Positions 39,797 to 49,335 of a DNA stretch of 64,000 nucleotides are shown in pieces. The notes beneath the pieces were generated by a model. The model ran no database searches, was not told where the DNA came from, and worked only from the letters and a program-made list of their open reading frames with translations. The stretch's first letter is position 1; the number at the start of each line of letters is the position of its first letter. The position numbers and the translations under genes were made by a program. The stretch is from Pseudoduganella aquatica (lineage in GTDB: Bacteria > Pseudomonadota > Gammaproteobacteria > Burkholderiales > Burkholderiaceae_D), in assembly GCF_009857595.1 (NCBI RefSeq), contig NZ_WWCU01000002.1, positions 248,001-312,000 of the forward strand, in the 5' to 3' direction.

Positions 39797-41023
39797 ATGA
39801 AAAATGCGCTGCTGATCGCCGCCGCCTGCCTGCTGGCCCTGTTGTCCACCATCGGGGCCTCGCTTCCGTATCCTATTTTGCCGCCGCTGTTCGCATCCGG
39901 CGCCGAGTCCGGCCTGAACCAGTTCCTGGGCCTGCCGCCCAAGCTGCTGTTCAGCGTGGCGGTGATGATCAATCCGCTCGGGCTGCTGATCGGCTCCACC
40001 GTGCTGGGCGCGCTGTCGGACCGTTACGGCCGCCGTCCCGTGCTGCTAGCCACCGGCCTCGGCGCAGCCCTCGGCCACGCGCTGACGGCGGGCGCACTGC
40101 TGCTGGAATCCTATCCCTTGTTCCTGGCGGCCCGCTTCGCCACCGGCCTGCTGGAAGGGAACGGCGCCGTGGCGCGCGCCATGCTGGCCGAGCGGCTGCA
40201 GGGCACGCTGCGCAACCGCGCCATTGGCTGGCTGAATGGGGCTTTCCATTTCGGTTGGCTGGCCGGGCCGCTGCTGGGCGGCTTGACGGTGGGCTTTGGC
40301 CTGACAGTGCCGTTCTGGATCGCCGCCGGCGCGCTGCTGGCCGTGGCGCTGGTGGTGATGGCCGTGCTGCCGCGCGAAACGCCGTCCAAGCTCACCACGT
40401 CCTGGTGGCAGGTGGCGCGCGACCGCCATTCGCTGAACCTGCTCAAGCACACGGAGCTGCGCACGCTGTTCAAGCTCCAGCTGGCGGTGACCTGCGGTGT
40501 GACGGCTTTCTACGAGTTCTATCCGCTGTGGCTGGTGGAAGTGGGGCGCTATGACGCGCAGGGCATTGCCGCCATCAACGTGGGCTTGTGCGGCTTGATG
40601 ACGCTGTCTTCGCTGTTCTCCGGCAGGCCGAGCGCCACGGCGCCGCTCAAGCGCGCTTCCTTGCATGCGTTCGGCATCGCCTGTGCGGTGGCGCTGGTGG
40701 CGCTGGGCAATTTGTGGGTGGGCATGGTGGGCATCGTGCTGTTCGGCTTGCCGAATTCCTTCTACAACGCGGTGGTGCAGAACTGGGCGGCGGACCGGTT
40801 TGGTGCGCACGGGCAGGGCGCCGTCATGGGACTGTTGTCGACTACTTTCTGCCTGGCGAATATACTGATGGCGCTTGCTGGGGCGGTGCTGACGCTGATC
40901 GACACCCGCCTGGTATTGCTGCTGGGTGCTGCGCTGAGCGCTGCCGCAGCCTGGCAGTTGCAGGCGTGGCGCTTGCGTTTGCCCCTGGCCGCTCCGATGA
41001 CTTTGAATAAATCGCCCGAATGA
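39797..41023 (+). CDS. MFS transporter
   Basis: 408 residues with 12 predicted membrane segments and the MFS motif A between helices 2 and 3 (LGALSDRYGRRPVLL). A drug or metabolite efflux role is likely given the coupled regulator. Its TGA overlaps the ATG of the regulator (ATGA). The promoter and an inverted repeat lie directly upstream. Confidence 0.92.
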   Translation: MKNALLIAAACLLALLSTIGASLPYPILPPLFASGAESGLNQFLGLPPKLLFSVAVMINPLGLLIGSTVLGALSDRYGRRPVLLATGLGAALGHALTAGALLLESYPLFLAARFATGLLEGNGAVARAMLAERLQGTLRNRAIGWLNGAFHFGWLAGPLLGGLTVGFGLTVPFWIAAGALLAVALVVMAVLPRETPSKLTTSWWQVARDRHSLNLLKHTELRTLFKLQLAVTCGVTAFYEFYPLWLVEVGRYDAQGIAAINVGLCGLMTLSSLFSGRPSATAPLKRASLHAFGIACAVALVALGNLWVGMVGIVLFGLPNSFYNAVVQNWAADRFGAHGQGAVMGLLSTTFCLANILMALAGAVLTLIDTRLVLLLGAALSAAAAWQLQAWRLRLPLAAPMTLNKSPE

Positions 41024-41673
41024 ACACTGCCGACAATGTACTTTTCCTGCTGAAGACGCGCGGTCCGCAAACCGCGCAGAAGCTGGCCGAGCTGCTGGAC
41101 CTGACTTCGATGGGCGCGCGCCGCCAGCTTGAGTCGGCGCAGGAGAAGGGGCTGGTCGCGTTTGAGGACGTGGCGGACAAGGTGGGGCGGCCGTCGCGCC
41201 GCTGGCATCTGACCGAGGCGGGCCATGCGCGCTTCCCGGACCGGCATGCGGACTTGACGCTGCAGATGATCCAGCAGGTGCGCTCGCTGTTCGGCGAGGA
41301 GGGCATGGATAAGCTGATCGCTGCGCGGGAGAAGGAGAGCGAGGCGGTCTACAGGGCGGCGCTGGATGCGGTTGCGCCGCCGACGCCGGCCGATGCGCTG
41401 GCCGGGCGCGTGGAGGCGCTGGCACGCGCGCGGGATGCGGAAGGGTATATGGCGGAGACCGAGGTTCAGCAGGACGGGAGTTTGCTGCTGATCGAGAACC
41501 ATTGCCCGATCTGCGCGGCGGCGACCAGTTGCCAGGGGTTTTGCAGGTCCGAGCTGCAGGTGTTTCAGCGCGTGCTGGGCGACGCATGTCAGGTTGAGCG
41601 CGCGGAGCATTTGCTGTCCGGTGCGCGGCGCTGCGTGTACGTGATCAGGCCTGTGTTGGGCCATGGTTCGTGA
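41020..41673 (+). CDS. HTH regulator with C-terminal cysteine cluster (SufR-like, probable Fe-S sensor)
   Basis: 217 residues. The N-terminal winged HTH (about 5-75: GPQTAQKLAELLDLTSMGARRQLESAQEKGLVAFE...GRPSRRWHLTEAG) is of the DeoR/ArsR-like type. The C-terminal domain holds ENHCPICAAATSCQGFCRSEL and a later RRCVYVI. This cysteine spacing resembles SufR-family regulators that bind an iron-sulfur cluster. It is translationally coupled to the MFS gene, suggesting autoregulation of the operon in response to redox or metal stress. Cluster binding is inferred. Confidence 0.85.
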   Translation: MNTADNVLFLLKTRGPQTAQKLAELLDLTSMGARRQLESAQEKGLVAFEDVADKVGRPSRRWHLTEAGHARFPDRHADLTLQMIQQVRSLFGEEGMDKLIAAREKESEAVYRAALDAVAPPTPADALAGRVEALARARDAEGYMAETEVQQDGSLLLIENHCPICAAATSCQGFCRSELQVFQRVLGDACQVERAEHLLSGARRCVYVIRPVLGHGS

Positions 41674-41687
41674 GCGCTCGAGCTCGC

Positions 41688-41724
41688 GTAGGGCGGGTTA
41701 GCAGCGCAGCTGCGTAACCCGCCA
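41688..41724 (+). repeat. Dispersed GGCGGGTTA palindrome, copy 5
   Basis: GTAGGGCGGGTTAG, GCAGCGCAGCTGC inner stem, GTAACCCGCCA. Follows the regulator stop by 14 bp and may also serve as its terminator. Confidence 0.85.
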
Positions 41725-41744
41725 TGCGTGCCGTGCGGCGGCGC

Positions 41745-41781
41745 TGGCGGGTTACGCGGCTGCGCCGCTAACCCGCCCTAC
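41745..41781 (-). repeat. Dispersed GGCGGGTTA palindrome, copy 6
   Basis: TGGCGGGTTAC, GCGGCTGCGCCGC inner stem, TAACCCGCCCTAC. Inverted partner of copy 5, 20 bp apart, with GTAG/CTAC ends facing outward. Confidence 0.85.
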
Positions 41782-41861
41782 GATGGAAGGGCGTGCGGTG
41801 CGCCCGGGTATGCGACGGTGGGCTTATACTGGGCCAATCGCACTAAGCATGGAGAAGTCTT

Positions 41862-42110
41862 ATGGACGAGCAGCAGCGGCGGCAGTTTGTGAACGAAGTC
41901 TGGCAGCGCTTCGAGGCGGTGCAGGATTGGGCCATCGCCAACTGGCCAAACCCGGAGCATCCGCTCTCCACGTCCGACTTCGTGGAAGCGCGCAAGGAAA
42001 TCCTGGCGCTGGGCCAAGCTCGGCACGCGCGCCCGTCGCAGTCCGGCGAGCCCGAACCCGAGCAGGGCGGCGCGCAGTATGTAGACGTTACTCCGTCGCC
42101 TTGGCCTTGA
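41862..42110 (+). CDS. Small soluble hypothetical protein, 82 residues
   Basis: Starts MDEQQRRQFVNEVWQRFEAVQDWAIANWPNPEHPLSTSDFVEARKEI, amphipathic helical and acidic, with a proline/glutamate-rich tail. GGAGA lies 9 bp before the ATG. No family recognised. The last 23 bp overlap the convergent transporter gene. Confidence 0.6.
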   Translation: MDEQQRRQFVNEVWQRFEAVQDWAIANWPNPEHPLSTSDFVEARKEILALGQARHARPSQSGEPEPEQGGAQYVDVTPSPWP

Positions 42111-43272
42111 TGCCGTGCGCCGCCACCCAGGCGGCGAAGCTGATCGCCAGGCCACCCATCACGCCGCAGGCCAGCTTGTAGGCGCTGTCGAACAGCATCG
42201 GCGCCACCACGCCCGAGATCAGTGCGAACAAAATCATCTGGATGAAGGACTGCATGGACGAAGCCAGCCCGCTGTTGTTGGGGAAGTGGTTCAGCGCGAT
42301 CAGCGTCATCGGCGGCATGGCGATGGCCAGTGCGAACGAATACACGAACAGCGGCAGCACGGCCCACGGCACTTCCGCCGCGAAGTAGTGGTTGTAGGCC
42401 ATGTTGGCCGCGCCCGCCGCGCCCATGATGGCGTAGCTCCACCAGATCTGCGCGTTCTGCGAATAGCGCTTGGCCAGCTTGCCGGACAGGCCGGAACCTA
42501 TCACCGAGCCGCTGATCAGCGGGAAGAACAGCCAGGCGAACGCGGTTTCCGGCAGGTGCAGGATGTGCATCACGAAGTAGGCGGCCGAGCCGATGTAGAG
42601 CGCGAAGCCGCCGAAGGCCATGCCCACGCTGATGGACAGCAGCAGGAACTGGCGGTGGCACAGCACTTTCCAGTAGTTGGCCGCGATAAGGCGGCCGTGG
42701 AAGGGATGGCGGTCCTGCTTGGGCAGGCTTTCCGGCAGCAGGCGCAGCACGGCGAAGTACATCAGGATGCCGAAGCCGGTCAGGAACCAGAAGATGGAGC
42801 GCCAGCCGAAGGATACTTGCAGCCAGCCGCCCAGGATGGGCGCGATGGCGGGCGCAAGGCCGAACACCATCATCACGTGCGACATGATTTTCTGCGCCTC
42901 GGCGCCGGAGAACCGGTCCTGCACGATGGCGCGGCTGACCACCATGCCCGCGCCGGCCGACAGTCCTTGCAGCACGCGGCAGGCCAGCAGCACGCCGAAG
43001 GACGGCGCCAGCGCCGCGACGATGGAGGCGGCGATATAAATCACCAGCGATACCAGAATGACAGGCCGGCGGCCGAAGGAATCGGACATGGTGCCGTAGA
43101 ACAGCATCATGAAGGCGAAGCAGAAGAGGAACAGGCTGAGGGTCTGCTGGATGGCGATGGGGCTCGCGTCGAAGGCCAGGGCGATGGCGGGGAAGGACGG
43201 AAGATAGGTGTCGATGGCGAGCGGACCGACCATGGTGAGGCCGGCCAGCAGCAGTGTCAGCAGAATATTCAT
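42088..43272 (-). CDS. Bcr/CflA-family multidrug efflux MFS transporter
   Basis: 394 residues with 12 membrane segments. The opening LLAGLTMVGPLAIDTYLPSFPAI and the SDSFGRRPVILVSLVIY motif A are characteristic of the Bcr/CflA (DHA1) subfamily that exports bicyclomycin, chloramphenicol or sulfonamides, and in E. coli Bcr also cysteine. Divergent from epsC, a cysteine-biosynthesis gene, so a link to cysteine export is a possible alternative to drug efflux. Confidence 0.92.
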   Translation of the reverse strand: MNILLTLLLAGLTMVGPLAIDTYLPSFPAIALAFDASPIAIQQTLSLFLFCFAFMMLFYGTMSDSFGRRPVILVSLVIYIAASIVAALAPSFGVLLACRVLQGLSAGAGMVVSRAIVQDRFSGAEAQKIMSHVMMVFGLAPAIAPILGGWLQVSFGWRSIFWFLTGFGILMYFAVLRLLPESLPKQDRHPFHGRLIAANYWKVLCHRQFLLLSISVGMAFGGFALYIGSAAYFVMHILHLPETAFAWLFFPLISGSVIGSGLSGKLAKRYSQNAQIWWSYAIMGAAGAANMAYNHYFAAEVPWAVLPLFVYSFALAIAMPPMTLIALNHFPNNSGLASSMQSFIQMILFALISGVVAPMLFDSAYKLACGVMGGLAISFAAWVAAHGIKAKATE

Positions 43273-43340
43273 GGATGCGTTATTGTTACCTGGAGCGGTA
43301 TTTTACGCCACGCGCCGCGCTTCTGCCGGACGGTGGCTAA

Positions 43341-43378
43341 CGGCATATCAATATGCGGATTTCGCATATGGTATGCCG
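43341..43378. promoter_or_regulatory. Nested inverted repeat between the Bcr pump and epsC
   Basis: Inner arms ATATGCG (43351-43357) and CGCATAT (43363-43369) sit inside outer arms CGGCATA (43341-43347) and TATGCCG (43372-43378). This is a probable operator or a cruciform-capable element in the 177-bp divergent promoter region. Its 9-mer ATATGCGGA recurs upstream of the sulfur genes at 49220-49228. Confidence 0.5.
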
Positions 43379-43449
43379 AATTTATTCCTTCGCTTTGCGC
43401 GGGCCGCTGATTAAGCTTCTACGCCATAACATTGTTTTTTTGAGATTCC

Positions 43450-44379
43450 ATGACTATCGATACCTATGACGGCACCGGCGTGCGCCCTGCGCACTGGAAT
43501 TTGGGGCCGGTGATCGAGCAGCTGCGCATTTCGCGCGAAGCCACGCACAACATACGCCACCAGGGCCGCGTGCGCGAGCTGCCGTCGCGCGAGGCGCTGA
43601 CCACCATCGTCAACGGCCTGTCCGCCGTGCTGTTCCCCACGCATTACGGCCGCCCGAATCTCACCGACGAGAGCATCGACTACTTTGTCGGCGACACGCT
43701 GAACACCACGCTGAACCGCCTCACCGAGCAGGTGCGGCGCGGCCTGCAGTTCACGGCGCAGCCGGCCGACGGCAACGAGGACGCGCTCACCGAGCAGGCC
43801 AACAACATCACACGCGAGTTCGCGGCGGGGCTGCCGGGCGTGCGCGCGCTGCTGGTGTCGGACGTGCAGGCGGCCTTCGCGGGCGACCCTGCGGCGACGT
43901 CGATTGCCGAGATCATGCTGTGCTATCCGGGCACCATCGCCATCCTGCATTACCGGCTGGCGCATTTGCTGCACCAGCTGGGCGCGCCCTTCATCGCTCG
44001 CCTGATCTGCGACATCGCCCACTCCAAGACCGGCGTGGACATCCACCCCGCCGCGCAGATCGGCGCCAGCTTCTTTATCGACCACGGCACCGGCGTGGTG
44101 ATCGGCGAAACCGCCATCCTGGGGCAGGGCGTGCGCCTGTACCAGCACGTTACGCTGGGCGCCAAGCGCTTCCCGGCGGACGCCAGCGGTGTACTCATCA
44201 AGGGCACGCCGCGCCACCCTATCGTGGAGAACGACGTGGTGATCTACGCCGGCGCCACCATCCTGGGCCGCATCACCATCGGCGCAGGTTCCACGATAGG
44301 CGGCAATGTGTGGCTCACGCAAAGCGTGCCGGCCAACAGCAATGTGTCGCAGGCGCAGATGCGCAACGACTGCCGCTAG
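43450..44379 (+). CDS. epsC: Serine O-acetyltransferase (EpsC/CysE type)
   Basis: 309 residues. It makes O-acetylserine for cysteine synthesis. The N-terminal helical region is of the longer EpsC kind, followed by the left-handed beta-helix hexapeptide repeats with catalytic-site segments GVDIHPAAQIGASFFIDHGTGVVIGETAILGQGVRLYQHVTLGAKRF. The C-terminus (VPANSNVSQAQMRNDCR) lacks the long CysE tail that binds cysteine synthase. The neighbourhood is rich in sulfur genes. Confidence 0.94.
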   Translation: MTIDTYDGTGVRPAHWNLGPVIEQLRISREATHNIRHQGRVRELPSREALTTIVNGLSAVLFPTHYGRPNLTDESIDYFVGDTLNTTLNRLTEQVRRGLQFTAQPADGNEDALTEQANNITREFAAGLPGVRALLVSDVQAAFAGDPAATSIAEIMLCYPGTIAILHYRLAHLLHQLGAPFIARLICDIAHSKTGVDIHPAAQIGASFFIDHGTGVVIGETAILGQGVRLYQHVTLGAKRFPADASGVLIKGTPRHPIVENDVVIYAGATILGRITIGAGSTIGGNVWLTQSVPANSNVSQAQMRNDCR

Positions 44380-45573
44380 GCACATCGGGCCGCCTGCCTG
44401 CGCGGCTGCCCGGTCAGTTTTTCCCGCAGCGTTCCCGGCGCGTATTCGCGCTGGTATCGCCCCCGGCGCTGCAGCTCGGGCACGATGTAGTCCACCACGT
44501 CGCGCATGGATTCATGGGCGACGGCGAAGGCGAGGTTGATGCCGTCGATGCCGGTTTCGTCCTGCCAGGTTTCCAGCTGGTCCGCCACCTGGGCCGCACC
44601 TCCCACCAGCACCGGGCCGCGCCCACCCAGCCGATGAATTCCGCCGCCTGGTGCAAGGTCCACGTACGGTCCGGGTCCGCCTGGCTGAAGGAGGCCAGCG
44701 CCGAGCGGCCGGCCTGCGAGTCCATATAGTCTATGGTGGCGTCCAGTGGGTAGGCGCTGAAGTCCACGCCGGTCCAGCCGGACAGCAGCGCCAGCGCCGC
44801 TTCGATGTCGATATGGCTGCGGTATTCCTCGTGTTTGGCCCAGGCTTCCTCCTCGCTGGCGCCGGTGATGATGAGCGCCTGCGCGTAGATCAGCAGTCCT
44901 TCCGGCTTGCGGCCCGCAGCAGCGGCGGCGCGCACAGGTGGATGCCGGGCACCTTGTAGTAGCGGCCTTCGTGGGCGATGGCGTGTACTTTCGCCGGGTC
45001 GATATAGACGCCGCGCTGCTTGTCGTTCACCACCGCGCCGTCTTCCCAGCTCTGCTCCCACAGCTTGCCCACCACTTCCATGTACTCGTCGGCCAGGTCG
45101 TAGCGTTCGTCGTGGCCGAGCTGGCGCTCCAGGCCCAGGTTGCGCGCCGCGCTGTCCAGGTAGCCGGTGACGATGTTCCAGCCCATGCGGCCGCGCGTCA
45201 AATGGTCCAGCGTGGACATGCGGCGCGCAAAGGTGTAGGGATGCTCGTAGGTCAGCGCGCAGGTGACGCCGAAGCCCAGGTGCTCGGTGGCCTGCGCCAT
45301 CAGCGGCACCAGCGCGAGCGGGTCGTTCAGCGGCACTTGCACCGCGTGCTTCAACGCCGCCTCCACGCTGCCCTGGTAGACGTCGTACACGCCCAGCACG
45401 TCGGCCAGGAAGACGGCGTCGAAGCGGCCCGCTTCCAGCAGCCGGGCCAGTTCGGTCCAGTGCTCAGGATCGGTGTAGCGGTGGCTGGTGTCGCGCGGGT
45501 GCGTCCACAGGCCGGGTGACTGGTGGCCCACCGTGTTCATCTGGAAGGCGTTGAAGCGGATCCTCCTGCTCAT
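44376..45573 (-). pseudogene. Broken LLM-class flavin monooxygenase (NtaA/SnaA/SfnC-DszA type)
   Basis: Three successive reading frames together give one family member. The first (45573-44890) reads from MSRRIRFNAFQMNTVGHQSPGLW to GIHLCAP. The second resumes at GRKPEGLLIYAQALIITG and continues to QAAEFIG. The third continues from LGGRGPVLVGGAAQVADQLE to REKL. The first break loses about 60 residues, the segment normally containing a YQAGAS-type FMN contact, and changes frame within a run of GCC/GCT triplets near 44930. The second, near 44628-44635, looks like a one-base deletion. The gene was the last of the sfnB-metNIQ operon, its ATG overlapping the metQ stop. Non-functional unless these are sequencing errors. 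Confidence 0.88.
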
Positions 45574-46445
45574 TTTGCCTCGAGCGCCAGCTGGTAGTCG
45601 GTCTTGGAGTAGTCCGCAAAGTGCTTGTTCGTCACGGCCAGGAACTCGCGCGAGCGGTAGGCCGCTTCAATGTCCTTGGCGAACTGCTTGTTCTTGTCGG
45701 CCGTGCGTACCGCCACCAGGTTGATGTAGTTGGGCGAAATTTTCTCCGTCACCAGCGCCTCGCTCAGTTTCAGGCCCGAGGCCAGCGCGTAGTTGCCGTT
45801 GACGAAGGAGTAGTCCGTGTCCTGCAGGGAGCGCGGCAGCTGCGCGGCTTCCAGCGGCACCAGCTTGATCTTTTTGGTGTTGGTGGCGATGTCCTTTTCG
45901 GAGGCGCGGATAGGATCGGTGCCGGCGCGCAGCTTCACCCAGCCCAGCTGGTCCAGCAGCACCAGCGCGCGGGCCTGGTTGGCCGGGTCGTTGGGCAGGG
46001 CGACGGTGGTGCCTTCCCTGGCGTCGGCCAGCGTTTTATGCTTTTTGCTGTAGATGGCGATGGGGGCGGTGGGTATCGTCACCAGCTCGCTCAGCGCCAG
46101 TTTGTGCTCGCTGGCGAACTTCTTCAGGTAGATGATGTGCTGGAACACGTTGGCGTCCAGCGAGCCTTCGGCCAGCGCGAAATTGGGCTGCACGTAGTCG
46201 TTGAACTCCACCAGCTTGACCTTGTAGCCCTGCTTCTCGAGGATGGGCTTGATGCCCAGCTTGATCTGGTCGGCGTAGGGGCCGGCGCTGGTTCCTATCA
46301 CCAGTTCTTTCGGGTCTTTGGCGTTGGCCGGTGCGGACGTGAGGCCAGCAACGAGGCCGACGGCCAGGCTGGCCGCCGCAATGGCGGTGGCGCTGAGCGC
46401 GCGCAGGACGAAGGTGCGGCGGCGGGCGTGGTGCAGGGATGGCAT
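45570..46445 (-). CDS. metQ: MetQ/NlpA-family substrate-binding protein
   Basis: 291 residues. Signal peptide of about 42 residues (cleavage after ANA), then the lipoprotein_9 fold (LVIGTSAGPYADQIKLGIKPILEKQGYKVKLVEFNDYVQPNFALAEGSLDANVFQHIIYLKKFA). It lacks an obvious lipobox. Classical MetQ binds methionine; the linked sfnB and LLM monooxygenase genes suggest this copy may take up another organosulfur compound. It lies 18 bp after metI. Confidence 0.92.
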   Translation of the reverse strand: MPSLHHARRRTFVLRALSATAIAAASLAVGLVAGLTSAPANAKDPKELVIGTSAGPYADQIKLGIKPILEKQGYKVKLVEFNDYVQPNFALAEGSLDANVFQHIIYLKKFASEHKLALSELVTIPTAPIAIYSKKHKTLADAREGTTVALPNDPANQARALVLLDQLGWVKLRAGTDPIRASEKDIATNTKKIKLVPLEAAQLPRSLQDTDYSFVNGNYALASGLKLSEALVTEKISPNYINLVAVRTADKNKQFAKDIEAAYRSREFLAVTNKHFADYSKTDYQLALEAK

Positions 46446-46463
46446 GGGATATTCCTTATGAAG

Positions 46464-47126
46464 TTAGCGTTTCTCCAGGCGGCTGGCGATGCGGTTGCCC
46501 GTGAACTGGATGGTTTGGACGATAGCGATGAGGACGGCGACGGTGGCGATCATGACGTCGGTCTCGAAGCGGTAGTAGCCGTAGCGGATGGCGAGGTCGC
46601 CGATGCCGCCGCCGCCCACCACGCCGGCCACGGCGGAATAGGACAGGAAGCTGATGGACAGCACGGTGAGCGCGAGCACCAGGCCGGAGCGGGCTTCCAC
46701 CAGCAACACGCGCAGCACGATCTGCAGTTCGGAAGCGCCCATGGCGTGCGCCGCTTCAATCACGCCGCGCGGCACTTCGCGCAGCGCCTGTTCGACCATG
46801 CGGGCGAAGTAGGGGATGGCGGCGATGGACAGCGGCACGGCGGCCGCCAGCGGGCCGATGGAGGTGCCCGCGATAATGCGCGTGAGCGGCACCAGCGCCA
46901 CCAGCAGGATGATAAAGGGGAAGGAGCGCACGGTGTTGACGATCCAGCCCAGCACCAGGGAGGCTGGTTTGTTCTGCAGGGACTGGCCGTCTGCCACCAG
47001 GAACAGCAGCACGCCCAGCGGGCCGCCTATCAGCACGGCGGCGGACAGGCCTATGCCCAGCATGGTCAGCGTCTGGCCGAGCGCGGTCCAGAGTTCGGGC
47101 AGCAGGGAGATGAATTTTTCAAGCAT
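46464..47126 (-). CDS. metI: MetI-family ABC transporter permease
   Basis: 220 residues with five membrane segments and the EAA loop ([21 protein letters not shown]) that docks to the MetN ATPase. It overlaps metN by 8 bp. Normal length for D-methionine-type permeases. Confidence 0.94.
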   Translation of the reverse strand: MLEKFISLLPELWTALGQTLTMLGIGLSAAVLIGGPLGVLLFLVADGQSLQNKPASLVLGWIVNTVRSFPFIILLVALVPLTRIIAGTSIGPLAAAVPLSIAAIPYFARMVEQALREVPRGVIEAAHAMGASELQIVLRVLLVEARSGLVLALTVLSISFLSYSAVAGVVGGGGIGDLAIRYGYYRFETDVMIATVAVLIAIVQTIQFTGNRIASRLEKR

Positions 47127-47946
47127 GGACGGTCTCCTTGCGGGGGGCGATTGCGGCGGAGGGAGAGGCAGCGGCGGGGCGCAGGCTGGCCAGCTCGCGG
47201 CCCAGGGCGGTCTTGCGCATTTCGCCGCCGGTGAGCGCGAATTCCTCGGCGATGGCGCCGTCCTCGATCACGGCCACACGGTCGCAGATGGCGTCCAGCA
47301 CGGACAGTTCGTGGCTGACGATGACGATGGTGACGTCCAGCCGCTGGTTGATGTCCTTGAGCGTGGCCAGCAGCGCGCGCGTGGTCTCGGCGTCCAGCGC
47401 GGAGGTGGGTTCGTCGCACAGCAGCACGGCGGGGCCGCTGGCCAGCGCGCGCGCAATGGCCACGCGCTGCTTCTGCCCGCCGGACAGCTGCGCGGGGTAG
47501 CTTTCCGCCTTGCCGCCCAGTTCAACCAGCTCCAGGCAGTCGCGCACGCGCGCGGCGATCTGCTCCTTGCTGCGGCCGCCGTGGATGCGCAGGGGGAAGG
47601 CCACGTTGTCGAACACGCTGGCGTTCTGCAGCAGGTTGAACTGCTGGAAGATCATGCCGATGTTCTGGCGCGCCGCGCGCAGTTCGCGCTTGCCGAGGGC
47701 GGTCAGCTCGCGGCCATCGACCGTCACGCTGCCGCTGTCCGGCTGCTCCAGCAGGTTAATCAGGCGCAGCAGGGTGGACTTGCCTGCGCCGCTCTTGCCT
47801 ATCAGGCCGAATATTTCACCCTCGCGTACTTCCAGCGACACGTTTTTGACGGCGTGGAATTGTCCGCCCTTGGGAAGGGCGAACGTTTTGCTTGCGCCGC
47901 GGATCTGTATCAGCGGCGCGCGAGGGACTTGCGGGGTAATCGTCAT
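47119..47946 (-). CDS. metN: MetN-family ABC transporter ATP-binding protein
   Basis: 275 residues. Walker [11 protein letters not shown]-loop FQQFNLL, signature LSGGQKQR, Walker [14 protein letters not shown]-switch VSHE. The C-terminal regulatory (NIL) domain of classical MetN is absent; the protein ends about 30 residues after the ATPase core, so substrate-mediated inhibition is not expected. It starts 14 bp after sfnB. Confidence 0.92.
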   Translation of the reverse strand: MTITPQVPRAPLIQIRGASKTFALPKGGQFHAVKNVSLEVREGEIFGLIGKSGAGKSTLLRLINLLEQPDSGSVTVDGRELTALGKRELRAARQNIGMIFQQFNLLQNASVFDNVAFPLRIHGGRSKEQIAARVRDCLELVELGGKAESYPAQLSGGQKQRVAIARALASGPAVLLCDEPTSALDAETTRALLATLKDINQRLDVTIVIVSHELSVLDAICDRVAVIEDGAIAEEFALTGGEMRKTALGRELASLRPAAASPSAAIAPRKETVHA

Positions 47947-47960
47947 TGAATTATCGTCGT

Positions 47961-49139
47961 TTAAGAATATGCAGTTGGTTCGGGCAGCGTGCCTTGCAGC
48001 GCGTAGCGGCCCAGGTCGCGGTATTTGTAGTCGATCGGATCGTGCAGGGTATGCACGCGCACATTGCGCCAGTAGCGGTCGAAGCCGTACTTGGCCGAAG
48101 TGGACCGGGCGCCGGTCAGTTCGAACAGCTGGCTGCTGATCTCAACGCCCGCCTTGTGGGCCAGCACTTTTGCTTCGGCCACTGTGACGGCCAGTTCGCC
48201 GCGCGTGCGGGCGCTCACATGCTCGCCTTGGGCAAACACGCGGTCCAGCTCCTGCGCCGCAAAGTCCGCCAGCACTTGCGCGGGCCGCAGCAGCGTCCAC
48301 AGCTGGCCGTAGCGGTGCTGCACCAGCGGGTCGTCGCTGGCGGCGGGCACGCCGGACTGGAACCAGGGCCGCGCTTCGTCGTTGGTGTAGGCGCGCGCCG
48401 CTTCGAACGCGCCTTCGCCTATGCCCAGATACAGGTTGGCCATGATGAGCTGCGCCACTTGCGAGCGCAGCGTGGCGCGCGGCGTTGGCGCCTGGCCGGG
48501 CGCTTGCAGCACCAGCTCGGACGGCAGGCGCACACCGTTGAAGGAGACGTTGCCGCTATCGGTCTGGCGCTGGCCGAACGCATCCCAGTCTGCCTGCACG
48601 CGGATGCCCTCCTGGCGCGTGGGCAGCACGGCGATCAGCGCGCTTTGCGTGGACGCGTGCCATGCGGACAGCGTGAGCCAGTCCGAACCCACCGAGCCGG
48701 AGGCAAAGCTTTTCAGGCCGTTCAGCTCAAAGCCGTTGCGCGCGTCGGCCGCCATGGTGCGCTTGTCCAGCGGGTTAAGCGCATTGCCCCAGAACAGGCG
48801 CTGCTCCACGGTCTCCGTCAGCAGGCGGCGCTGCTGCTGCGGGCTGCCGTATAGAAGGATGCCCGCCAGCTGCAGGTGGTGGAAGCCGAAGACGTGGGCC
48901 AGCGCGCTGTCGGCGCGGGCCAGAATGCGAATGACCTGATAGACCTTGCTCCAGCTGCCGCCCTGGCCGCCGAATTCGGCTGGGATGGACAGCGTGAGCA
49001 GGCCCGATTCGCGTATCCATTCACGTTCGGCGGCGGCGTGGCCGCCTGCGCGGTCGCGCTCAACGGCGTTCTCGGCAAGGCGCGCGGCCAGCGCCGAGGC
49101 GACGGCGATGGGGTCTTCGGTGAAGAAGTCTTCGTCCAT
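47961..49139 (-). CDS. sfnB: SfnB-type acyl-CoA-dehydrogenase-family flavin monooxygenase
   Basis: 392 residues with acyl-CoA dehydrogenase N, middle and C domains ([73 protein letters not shown]). The C-terminal motif is that of SfnB/DszC-like enzymes that oxidise sulfur compounds with reduced flavin. First gene of the sfnB-metN-metI-metQ-LLM operon, divergent from ssuE, whose product could supply reduced FMN. Confidence 0.9.
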   Translation of the reverse strand: MDEDFFTEDPIAVASALAARLAENAVERDRAGGHAAAEREWIRESGLLTLSIPAEFGGQGGSWSKVYQVIRILARADSALAHVFGFHHLQLAGILLYGSPQQQRRLLTETVEQRLFWGNALNPLDKRTMAADARNGFELNGLKSFASGSVGSDWLTLSAWHASTQSALIAVLPTRQEGIRVQADWDAFGQRQTDSGNVSFNGVRLPSELVLQAPGQAPTPRATLRSQVAQLIMANLYLGIGEGAFEAARAYTNDEARPWFQSGVPAASDDPLVQHRYGQLWTLLRPAQVLADFAAQELDRVFAQGEHVSARTRGELAVTVAEAKVLAHKAGVEISSQLFELTGARSTSAKYGFDRYWRNVRVHTLHDPIDYKYRDLGRYALQGTLPEPTAYS

Positions 49140-49217
49140 GATACGAATTCCAATGATGATGATGCGAACCAGTATCGCACCCGCATTCCGACCCCGTACA
49201 CGAAGAAATACGGCTTT

Positions 49218-49231
49218 CCATATGCGGAAAT
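49218..49231. promoter_or_regulatory. CCATATGCGGAAAT motif in the sfnB/ssuE divergent promoter
   Basis: Part of a short inverted repeat TTTCC-ATATGC-GGAAA (49215-49230). Closely related CCATATGCGAAAT is found on the minus strand at 43371-43359 upstream of epsC and the Bcr pump. Possible shared sulfur regulator site. Confidence 0.4.
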
Positions 49232-49335
49232 GTCATGCGCCGAAAATCAGATATCGATGCGTAAAACAATTCGTTTTGCTTTCAGGCGGACGCACTTAAT
49301 CTGCTGAAAAACCAACACTTATCACGGGGAGAAAA

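Noticed and set aside
41688..41781. CRISPR-like or tRNA-like interpretation of the paired hairpins
   Set aside because: Units are inverted palindromes with different inner stems, only two per site, and no tRNA cloverleaf or cas genes.
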